Part shown: piece after piece, positions 49,643-58,955 of the stretch
How the letters are laid out: every line of letters begins with the position of its first letter
Position numbering within the stretch: position 1 is the first letter of the stretch
Assembly (NCBI GenBank): GCA_947624875.1
Contig: CANQMA010000003.1
Span: forward strand, 1-64,000
Origin: an uncultured Lachnospiraceae bacterium
Lineage (GTDB): Bacteria > Bacillota > Clostridia > Lachnospirales > Lachnospiraceae
DNA length: 64,000 bases
Direction of reading: 5' to 3'
Translations under genes and position numbers: made by a program
The notes under the pieces: model-generated
What the model was told of the DNA's origin: nothing
The model's database searches: none
Seen by the model: only the letters and a program-made list of their open reading frames with translations

Positions 49643-49666
49643 TAAATAAAAATAAGTATCATAATA
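49637..49666 (+). promoter_or_regulatory. Candidate sigma-F/sigma-G promoter for spoVAA
   Basis: GAATA (49637-49641), 18-nt spacer, CATAATA (49660-49666); fits GHATR-N17/18-CATnnTA. Confidence 0.65.
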
Positions 49667-49683
49667 GTATCGTGAGGTGAAAT

Positions 49684-50310
49684 ATGAGCGATACGTTGTA
49701 TGTAAAGATGAGCCAGTCTAAAGAATTGACGGATGGCGTTGTCACGGTGGGCGATGTGGCGCAGCTGCAATGCAAAAATGAAGCGATTGTCAATCGGATA
49801 AAAACGGAAAAACTTCTTCGGGACCATACCGGCGGGAAAAAGCGGTATGTTGTATCTATCATGGAAATCATAGGGATTTCTGACCGCCTGTTTGAAAATG
49901 TTTCCGTTCAGAATATAGGAGAAACAGAATGCGTTGTGGAATTCAAAAACAGAATTGCCAAAAATCCTGTTTTAAATGTGGTAAAAGTCATTATCGTCTG
50001 TGTCCTCTTATTCTTCGGCGCAGGATTTTCCATCATGTCCTTTAATAATGATATTGACGTCAGCAAAATGTTTTCACAGATTGTTTCGAGATTTTCCGTT
50101 GACCATCAGATCGGCGTGAAAATTCTTGAGACCAGTTACTCCATCGGAATTGGTCTGGGGATTATTGTTTTTTATAATCACTTTGTGAACAGGAAATTGT
50201 CCAAAGACCCAACGCCGGTGGAGGTCGAGATGCAAAAATATGAACAGGAGATTAACATGGCGATCATTGCAGAATCAGGCAAAGGAAACGGAAAGAATTT
50301 AGCAAAATGA
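49684..50310 (+). CDS. spoVAA: Stage V sporulation protein AA
   Basis: SDTLYVKMSQSKELTDGVVTVGDVAQLQCKNEAIVNRI...; followed by spoVAB. Confidence 0.85.
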   Translation: MSDTLYVKMSQSKELTDGVVTVGDVAQLQCKNEAIVNRIKTEKLLRDHTGGKKRYVVSIMEIIGISDRLFENVSVQNIGETECVVEFKNRIAKNPVLNVVKVIIVCVLLFFGAGFSIMSFNNDIDVSKMFSQIVSRFSVDHQIGVKILETSYSIGIGLGIIVFYNHFVNRKLSKDPTPVEVEMQKYEQEINMAIIAESGKGNGKNLAK

Positions 50311-50747
50311 CAGGGTTACAGGATTGTTTATTAGGAATTATAGGAGTCAGCGCCGGCATGCTGATTGCAGCAGGACTGGTCGCATTGATCACGACCACAG
50401 GCGTGATTACCAGAATGGCGGACAAAACGCATACAGCGGATTTTGTAAAAGGATATGAGAATGCTGTTTTTTTTGGAGGAGTTCTTTGGAATCTTTTTTG
50501 GATTTTTCCGGTCTCGCTTCCATTTCCGGGAACGTATGGTCTGCTCTTTTTGACGCTGCTCTCCTTATGCCAGGGAATCTTTGTGGGATGTCTTACCGTT
50601 TCCCTGGCTGAGGCGCTCAATGGGTTTGCTATTTTTGGCAGAAGAATCAAACTTTCCAAAGGAATCGGAACTGTCATCTTATGCTTTGCATTAGGAAAGA
50701 CGGTTTATGCATTACTGCAGTTCTGGTTTGGAATGATTAAAGGGTAA
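50307..50747 (+). CDS. spoVAB: Stage V sporulation protein AB
   Basis: Hydrophobic protein following spoVAA; GISAGMLIAAGLVALITTTGVITRMADKTHTADFVKGYENAVFFGG-type sequence. Confidence 0.85.
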   Translation: MTGLQDCLLGIIGVSAGMLIAAGLVALITTTGVITRMADKTHTADFVKGYENAVFFGGVLWNLFWIFPVSLPFPGTYGLLFLTLLSLCQGIFVGCLTVSLAEALNGFAIFGRRIKLSKGIGTVILCFALGKTVYALLQFWFGMIKG

Positions 50748-50819
50748 AACGTCTGCATGATGGCGGTAAAATTTTTATCGTTTCATTTCATAAATTGAGG
50801 AGAATAGAAGGGGTATCAT

Positions 50820-51269
50820 ATGATTAGTGATGAACAAAAAAAGCAATATAATGATTATATTAAACAGATTACGCCAAACAATAGTCTGGCGAAAGACATG
50901 CTCAATGCATTTTGGATTGGAGGGCTGATTTGCCTGATGGGGCAGGTCTGGCTGGAACTGTTTATGTATTTTGGAATCAACAAAGAGGATGCAGCGCTTT
51001 GGACAACGATTGTTCTAATTTTGGAGAGTGTTCTTTTGACAGGATTCGGATTATATTCGAAGATTGCAAAATATGGCGGCGCGGGCACCTTGGTTCCCAT
51101 TACCGGATTTGCAAACGGGGTTGCGTCATCTGCCATTGAGTTCCGCATGGAAGGAGAAGTCCTTGGCCTTGGCAGTAAAATTTTTACGATTGCCGGACCG
51201 GTCATCCTATACGGAATTTTATCGAGCTGGATTGCAGGAATTATCTATTTAATTATCAAAGCATTTTAA
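50820..51269 (+). CDS. spoVAC: Stage V sporulation protein AC
   Basis: ITPNNSLAKDMLNAFWIGGLICLMGQ...GAGTLVPITGFANGVASSAIEFRMEGEVLGLGSKIFTIAGPVILYG. Confidence 0.93.
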   Translation: MISDEQKKQYNDYIKQITPNNSLAKDMLNAFWIGGLICLMGQVWLELFMYFGINKEDAALWTTIVLILESVLLTGFGLYSKIAKYGGAGTLVPITGFANGVASSAIEFRMEGEVLGLGSKIFTIAGPVILYGILSSWIAGIIYLIIKAF

Positions 51270-51301
51270 GAGTGAAGACTGATTGCGGAATGATCAAAAA
51301 A

Positions 51302-51390
51302 TAATTGCCCATGGATTGTTGTTTCGCGGCAGAAGCGTTATATTTCTCTGTATCGCTTTTCCGTTCATAACAGCCCGTGGGCAATTAAAT
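51302..51390. terminator. Large imperfect hairpin between convergent spoVAC and putP (terminator for putP likely)
   Basis: AATTGCCCATGG...CCCGTGGGCAATT outer stem with inner AGAAGCG...CGCTTTT; minus-strand 3' flank reads AATTATTTTTT. Confidence 0.6.
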
Positions 51391-51409
51391 TTTAATCATA
51401 TTTGTGAGT

Positions 51410-52954
51410 CTATATCTGCGCGTCTTTGACTGCGTCAAATTCTTCCACGATTTCTTTCTCCGGAGCCGGCGTCAGAAGGCTGACAACGACAATCATGAGA
51501 GAGGAAACAATGAAAGCAGGAAGCAGTTCATAGATATCAAAAGCGCCGCCGAGAGGACGGACAATAAATTTCCAGATAAATACCATCGCGCCACCGGAGA
51601 TTACGCCTGCAATTGCGCCATACCGGTTGGAACGTTTCCAAAACAGCGCAAAGAGCATCAGCGGACCAAATGTAGCGCCAAATCCTGCCCATGCAAAAGA
51701 CACGATTGTAAAGATGTTGCTGTCCGGGTCGCTTGCCAGAATGACACCGATGATTGCAATGACAATCACTGCGCCACGGGCAACCAGCATTTTTTTCTTA
51801 TCTGAAATGTGAATTCCAAAGACACCTTCTAACAGGTTTTCTGAAACACTTGATGAAGCTGCGAGCAGTTGAGAATCCGATGTGGACATTGTGGACGCCA
51901 GAATACCGGCAAGGATCACACCGGCCAGGATTGCGAATACGATACCGTAACTGCTCAACAGATGTGAAATCGCAACAATAACCGTTTCGCTGTCTGCGTG
52001 ACCGCCTTCACCGGTCAGTGCGTCAATTTTTCCATGCGCAGTCATACTGTAACCAATGACGCCGATAAATAAGGCAATCGCCATGGAAATGACTACCCAG
52101 ATACTTGCAACTCTTCTGGACAGTTTCAGTTTGTCAGTCTTTTCAATTGCCATAAACCGCAAAAGGATATGCGGCATTCCGAAATATCCAAGCCCCCATG
52201 CCAGAGTGGAAACAATCGGAATAAAGCCAAAAGAGGAAGTTTCTTTCGTAAAGACATTCGTTGTTGCATCCAATGAAAAGAATTCAGGAATCTTTGCGGC
52301 TGCTGCAGTGACTTCATGTACGCCACCGACAGACCATATGCCAAAGACCACAACGATAATCAATGCAATCGACATAATGATACTCTGGATAAAGTCCGTT
52401 GTACTTGCAGCCAAAAATCCTCCTAAAGTTGTATAAGCAATAATGATGACCGCGCTGACAATCATCGCTATCATATAATCGACACCGAATAAAGAATGGA
52501 ACAGTTTTCCACATGCTGCAAATCCGGAAGCGGTATATGGTACAAAGAAGATAATAATAATCAAAGCGGACAGACCTTTTAATACTTTTTTGTCGCGGTA
52601 ACGGTTGGCAAAAAAGTCCGGAATAGTAATGGAACGGTTGATTGCGGAATATTTACGAAGACGTTTTGCAACGATTAACCAGTTTACATAAGTACCGATT
52701 GCAAGCCCCGTAATGGTCCAAAATACTTCGGTAATTCCGGTTAAGTACGCCAGACCGGGAAGACCCATCAGAAGGTAACTGCTCATGTCGGATGCTTCCG
52801 CGCTCATTGCCGTTACAAATGGTCCCAGTTTACGACCGCCTAAATAAAAATCTCCTGCCGTGTTACTTTTTTTTGAATAGTAGATTCCTACTGCCACAAT
52901 TGCCGCGATATAGACAATAATGGAGATCAGAATCCCCCAATTAGAACTAGACAT
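51410..52954 (-). CDS. putP: Sodium/proline symporter (SSS family)
   Basis: MSSSNWGILISIIVYIAAIVAVGIYYSKKSNTAGDFYLGGRKLGPFVTAMSAEASDMSSYLLMGLPGLAYLTG. Start by RBS AAGGAGAATATTATG. Confidence 0.93.
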   Translation of the reverse strand: MSSSNWGILISIIVYIAAIVAVGIYYSKKSNTAGDFYLGGRKLGPFVTAMSAEASDMSSYLLMGLPGLAYLTGITEVFWTITGLAIGTYVNWLIVAKRLRKYSAINRSITIPDFFANRYRDKKVLKGLSALIIIIFFVPYTASGFAACGKLFHSLFGVDYMIAMIVSAVIIIAYTTLGGFLAASTTDFIQSIIMSIALIIVVVFGIWSVGGVHEVTAAAAKIPEFFSLDATTNVFTKETSSFGFIPIVSTLAWGLGYFGMPHILLRFMAIEKTDKLKLSRRVASIWVVISMAIALFIGVIGYSMTAHGKIDALTGEGGHADSETVIVAISHLLSSYGIVFAILAGVILAGILASTMSTSDSQLLAASSSVSENLLEGVFGIHISDKKKMLVARGAVIVIAIIGVILASDPDSNIFTIVSFAWAGFGATFGPLMLFALFWKRSNRYGAIAGVISGGAMVFIWKFIVRPLGGAFDIYELLPAFIVSSLMIVVVSLLTPAPEKEIVEEFDAVKDAQI

Positions 52955-53109
52955 AATATTCTCCTTTTCACTAAAAATTTCAAACAATTTCTTATTGTAA
53001 TATAAAAAACGGTTAAAAGCAAGAAAATTGGAGATAGTAATGCCATATCAAAGTCTGCATATCAAGGAATAGGCGGCTTAATACAAATATCTGAGAATGG
53101 AGAAATAAC

Positions 53110-54120
53110 ATGGGAAAAATATTAGGGAAGCAGAGTATTGTCTTTGAAAATCCTCCCTATATCATTGAGGGAGCATCTGTGGTCGGACCGAAAGAGGGGG
53201 AAGGACCGCTGGGAAAATTATTTGACGTGGTAGAACAGGATCCAATGCTCGGACAGGATTCGTGGGAAGATGCAGAAAGTCTCTTACAGAAAGAAGCGCT
53301 GCAGAAAGTTTTACTAAAGGCAAGAATCAACAGAGCAGATATTCGATATATTTTTGCAGGCGATCTGCTGGGGCAGCTGATCGGAACTACGTTTGGCGTC
53401 CTGGAATATGAAATTCCCCTATTCGGTATTTATGGAGCGTGTTCCACGATGGGAGAAGCATTGAGTCTTGCGGCAATCATGGTAGAAGCGGGAAATGCAG
53501 AAAATGTCGTGGCAATGACCTCAAGTCATTTTGCCAGCGCGGAACGCCAGTTTCGTTTTCCGCTGGAATATGGAAACCAGCGACCGTTTTCCGCCACATG
53601 GACCGTGACGGGAGCCGGCGCAGTGGTTATCGGAAAAGGAAAGGGATTTGCAAAGATCACTGGAATTACGACCGGAAAGATTGTTGATTATGGTGTAAAA
53701 GATGCGCAGAACATGGGCGCATGCATGGCTCCGGCGGCAGCAGATATTCTTTACCAGCATTTTCAGGATTTTAACAGCACACCGGCAGATTACGATAAGA
53801 TCATTACCGGAGACCTGGGACTGGTAGGAAAAACAATTCTGTTTGACCTGCTGAATGAACATGGTTATGATATCGCCAAAGTTCATATGGACTGCGGGGT
53901 GGAAATGTTTGATGCATCGGAGCAGGATACGCATGCCGGTGGCAGTGGATGCGGCTGTGCGGCAACCGTATTGACCAGTTATATTTTCAAACAGCTGAAG
54001 AAAAAAGCATATAAGAAAATCTTATTTATTCCGACAGGAGCGCTGCACTCAACAATCAGTTTCAATGAAGGAAACAGCGTTCCGGGAATCGCGCACTGCG
54101 TGCAGATAGAGTGTTGTTAA
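53110..54120 (+). CDS. spoVAD: Stage V sporulation protein AD
   Basis: Thiolase-like; QSIVFENPPYIIEGASVVGPKEGEGPLG...DVVEQDPMLGQDSWEDAES...YGACSTMGEAL. Confidence 0.95.
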   Translation: MGKILGKQSIVFENPPYIIEGASVVGPKEGEGPLGKLFDVVEQDPMLGQDSWEDAESLLQKEALQKVLLKARINRADIRYIFAGDLLGQLIGTTFGVLEYEIPLFGIYGACSTMGEALSLAAIMVEAGNAENVVAMTSSHFASAERQFRFPLEYGNQRPFSATWTVTGAGAVVIGKGKGFAKITGITTGKIVDYGVKDAQNMGACMAPAAADILYQHFQDFNSTPADYDKIITGDLGLVGKTILFDLLNEHGYDIAKVHMDCGVEMFDASEQDTHAGGSGCGCAATVLTSYIFKQLKKKAYKKILFIPTGALHSTISFNEGNSVPGIAHCVQIECC

Positions 54121-54132
54121 AAGGAGCAGGAT

Positions 54133-54486
54133 ATGATATTTTTAAAAGCATTTTTCGTTGGAGGAGCAATTTGTGCTTTAACACAGATTGTGATTGACAA
54201 AACAAAACTGACGCCGGCAAGAATTATGGTCGGCATTGTCTGCCTTGGCGTATTTTTAAGCGCGCTGGGAATTTACCAGCCGTTGGCAGATTTTGCAGGC
54301 GCCGGAGCCACGGTTCCCCTGTTAGGATTCGGACACAATCTCTGGAAGGGAATCAAAGAAGCCATTGATGCACAGGGGGTGCTAGGATTGTTCACCGGTG
54401 GATTTAAGGCAAGCGCTGTGGGCATCTCTGCAGCGTTGGTGCTCAGCTATCTTGGAGCGCATATCTTCAAGTCAAAAATGTCCTAG
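54133..54486 (+). CDS. spoVAE: Stage V sporulation protein AE
   Basis: FLKAFFVGGAICALTQIVIDKTKLTPARIMVGIVCLGVFLSALGIYQPLADFAGAGATVPLLGFGHNLWKGIKEAID. Confidence 0.93.
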   Translation: MIFLKAFFVGGAICALTQIVIDKTKLTPARIMVGIVCLGVFLSALGIYQPLADFAGAGATVPLLGFGHNLWKGIKEAIDAQGVLGLFTGGFKASAVGISAALVLSYLGAHIFKSKMS

Positions 54487-54588
54487 ATTTGAAAAATCTG
54501 GTAATGTTGCAAAAATTCACCGGAAACTTAATATTTTTAAACAAATAACAATTATACCTTATTAAATTAAGGAATACAAAGGTAATAG

Positions 54589-54617
54589 TTGAAAAAATTA
54601 AGGTCCTATTATATAAT
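54589..54617 (+). promoter_or_regulatory. Promoter for gdh
   Basis: TTGAAA (54589-54594), 17-nt spacer, TATAAT (54612-54617). Confidence 0.75.
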
Positions 54618-54768
54618 TTTACTCAGTGTTAAAAGGCGCGGACTGAGAAACAGAAGGATTTTGTCTGATAGGAGCATGGGAAATGCAGACATCATAGTTG
54701 GTTTGGCAAAATACAAATTGTACTTTATTTCGTAAAGTCTTTTGCACAGAGATTAAAAAATATTTTAG

Positions 54769-56115
<1,347 letters not shown>

Positions 56116-56138
56116 TATCATTTGATCTGAATCAAATA

Positions 56139-56182
56139 AAAAAGGCGCTGGGCGCACTAAAACGTGCCCGGCGCCTTTTTTA
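56139..56182. terminator. Bidirectional terminator
   Basis: AAAAAAGGCGCTGGGCGCACTAAAACGTGCCCGGCGCCTTTTTT. Confidence 0.92.
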
Positions 56183-56204
56183 TATGCTGAAAATTTCGAA
56201 AGAA

Positions 56205-58778
56205 TTATTCCTCGTTCTCTTTCTCGTTTTCGTTGTCCTGTGATTTTGTCTTTTTTGACGAAGTATTTTCGGAATCTTTTGTTTTTTCAGTATCCGATGC
56301 ACTTTTCTTTTCCGTTTCCGCAGAATTTGTGCTGCTTTCTGTTTTGGTTGAATTATAGTTTGAAGTATAGGAATACTTTGACGCGGAATGATACGTACAT
56401 TTATCCGGCTGTGTTCCTTTGGCATAATATTCGGATTTGGATGATGATACCGGACAGACTCCCTTAATTGCAGTTTTTCCGGAAGAAGCACAGATGTCGT
56501 ATTTTTTCACATCAGAACTCATTTTAAAATCTTTCTTTTTATACTTTTTCTTTTCGTTAATCCGGTTCATGATTTTTGCCCAGAGGCGTTCATGATAGGC
56601 CTGATCCCCGGAAAGCTCTTTATTTTCATCATAACCGGTCCAGATGGATGCGGTAAGATACGGTGTATAACCACAGAACCATAAATCGTAAGAACTGGAA
56701 GTGGTACCGGTTTTTCCCGCAACCGGCATATCGTTCTCCAATTTACATGCAGTACCGGTTCCTTCTGTAATAACACTGGTCATTGCCTGTGTCAGAAGGG
56801 AAGCGGTAGAAGGTTTTAAAACGGTCTTTGTCGTTGGTGAAGTATTATCCAGCAATACCCTTCCGTTACTGTCGACTACCTGTGAATAAAATACCGGGCG
56901 GATATAGGTTCCTTGATTTGCAATCGTTGCATAAGCAGCGGTCATCTGAAGATTTGTCACACCGTAAGTAATTCCACCAAGGGCAAGCGCCTGCTGAATA
57001 TCTGTTGATACAGCGCCATTTTTGTCCACCTCTTTATCAACAAGAGTAGAAATCCCAAAGTTTTTCAGATAGTCAAATCCAAGCTGCGGAGTGATTTCCG
57101 TAAGAACCTTGACGGCGCAGATATTCATAGACTGCGCGATTGCTTTGCGCACGGTAACCGTACCCTTGTATCCTTTATACCAGTTATTAACCGGTCTGCC
57201 GTTTGCATAATTGTACGGCTCGTCAACAATTGTCGTTGACAATGTGTATCCCATAGTGTCTATCGCCGGCGCATAAGTAGATAAAACCTTAAAAGTAGAA
57301 CCCGGCTGACGTTTCGAATAGGTTGCCCGATTCATAGACAGACTGGTATTTTTTGTTCCACGGCCGCCGACAATTGCCTTTACATAGCCGGTGTATTGAT
57401 CCATTACCGTGAATGAAATCTGCGGTTCCGGAACATAATACAGGGTTTGAACCTGAGAATATCCCAGTTTTTCCTTGATTCCCTTTTTATAATATTTCTT
57501 TTTCAAATGTTTCTTGTAATCGTTGACACAGGCTTTGGCTGAATCCTGAGAGTCGAAGAGCAGTTGAAAATTGGACTCGCCAAGGACATTGACATGATAG
57601 TCTAAAATATCCTGTTCGTCATACTCGTCCACGCTTCCGTCAGGATTCTGTACAGCCCAGCGCCAGTTGACGGAGTACTTGATTGTGTACGGGTAATTGG
57701 AAGAGTCGGAAAGCTCCTCGTCGCAGATTTTCTGAATCGCAGAATCCTGTGTGGTATATATTTTCAGACCACCGCTGTAAACAGCATTGTATGCCTGTGT
57801 TTCTGTGTAACCCTTTTTCGTCTGCAGATCTTCCATTACCTGTTTGCTGACTTCGTCCACAAAGTAGGAATAAATATTATCATCATTCTTTTCCAGTTCT
57901 GTATTGACAGATTTAATCCGTTTATAGACATTGTCTTTGATTGCGGTATCATATTCTTCCTGTGTAATATGTCCCGCCTGAAGCATATTGCCCAAAATCT
58001 TTTTCCGGCGCTTTTTATTTTCGTCAGGATTGATAATTGGATTGTAACGGGATGGATTCTGTGTGATTGCCGCAATGACCCCCGCTTCGGAAATTGTAAT
58101 CTCGCTCACATCTTTATTAAAATAGCGGTGGGACGCAGCCTGTACACCCAATGTGTTGGAACCCAGATTGATTGTATTGAGATAGGTTTCCAAAATGGTT
58201 TCCTTCGGCGTGACTTTCTCAAGCTGTACAGCTAAATATTGTTCCTGAACTTTTCTTTTCATGGAAGCGACAAGAGAATCCTCGGAGGTCCAGCCGGTAA
58301 ATACGTTATTTTTGAGCACCTGCTGGGTAATCGTACTGGCGCCTTCTGACAGATGTCCTGTAGTCGCTGCCTTATATGCGGCACGGCCGATTCCTTGGAT
58401 ATCAATTCCGTTATGCTCATAGAAACGGGCGTCCTCCGTGTCGATAAATGCCCATTGCAGATGCTCCGGAACATTTTTGAGATCGACCCGGATACGATTG
58501 GAACCTGAAGTGATCAGTTTTGCAATCTGATTATTTTTTGAATCGTACACTGTCGTGGAATAAGAAGACGGTACGATGGAAATATCATTCATGGAAGGAG
58601 CACTTTCAATAACGCCGTTTAACAGTCCAATGGCAAACGAGCAGCCTACGATCAGAACAAGAAATACAATGAAAATGAATCCCTTCAGCAAGGAAACTAA
58701 GGATTTAGAAAATATCTTTTTTTGAATTGAAACTAAGTCCTGTTGTTTCTCGATAGTCTCTTTATATCCAAATTTCAT
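56205..58778 (-). CDS. Class A penicillin-binding protein (transglycosylase/transpeptidase, PBP1A-like)
   Basis: TEDARFYEHNGIDIQGIGRAAYKAATTGHLSEGASTITQQVLKN; RQPGSTFKVLSTYAPAID; KTGTTSSSYDLWFCGYTP; charged Ser/Lys/Glu-rich tail. Confidence 0.95.
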   Translation of the reverse strand: MKFGYKETIEKQQDLVSIQKKIFSKSLVSLLKGFIFIVFLVLIVGCSFAIGLLNGVIESAPSMNDISIVPSSYSTTVYDSKNNQIAKLITSGSNRIRVDLKNVPEHLQWAFIDTEDARFYEHNGIDIQGIGRAAYKAATTGHLSEGASTITQQVLKNNVFTGWTSEDSLVASMKRKVQEQYLAVQLEKVTPKETILETYLNTINLGSNTLGVQAASHRYFNKDVSEITISEAGVIAAITQNPSRYNPIINPDENKKRRKKILGNMLQAGHITQEEYDTAIKDNVYKRIKSVNTELEKNDDNIYSYFVDEVSKQVMEDLQTKKGYTETQAYNAVYSGGLKIYTTQDSAIQKICDEELSDSSNYPYTIKYSVNWRWAVQNPDGSVDEYDEQDILDYHVNVLGESNFQLLFDSQDSAKACVNDYKKHLKKKYYKKGIKEKLGYSQVQTLYYVPEPQISFTVMDQYTGYVKAIVGGRGTKNTSLSMNRATYSKRQPGSTFKVLSTYAPAIDTMGYTLSTTIVDEPYNYANGRPVNNWYKGYKGTVTVRKAIAQSMNICAVKVLTEITPQLGFDYLKNFGISTLVDKEVDKNGAVSTDIQQALALGGITYGVTNLQMTAAYATIANQGTYIRPVFYSQVVDSNGRVLLDNTSPTTKTVLKPSTASLLTQAMTSVITEGTGTACKLENDMPVAGKTGTTSSSYDLWFCGYTPYLTASIWTGYDENKELSGDQAYHERLWAKIMNRINEKKKYKKKDFKMSSDVKKYDICASSGKTAIKGVCPVSSSKSEYYAKGTQPDKCTYHSASKYSYTSNYNSTKTESSTNSAETEKKSASDTEKTKDSENTSSKKTKSQDNENEKENEE

Positions 58779-58955
58779 AAAAATCCTCCTTTATCCGTAC
58801 AATTATAGCAAAAACTTTCTATTTAATAAAGTAAAAAATATCGACAGGAGAAATCAGAAATTGTCATTTTGTCCTTACCTGCAATCAGATGTTGTCCAAT
58901 ATTGCGGATAATGTTAAAATACAGATAAAATAAAGTACGGAAAAAGGAGATTGTT

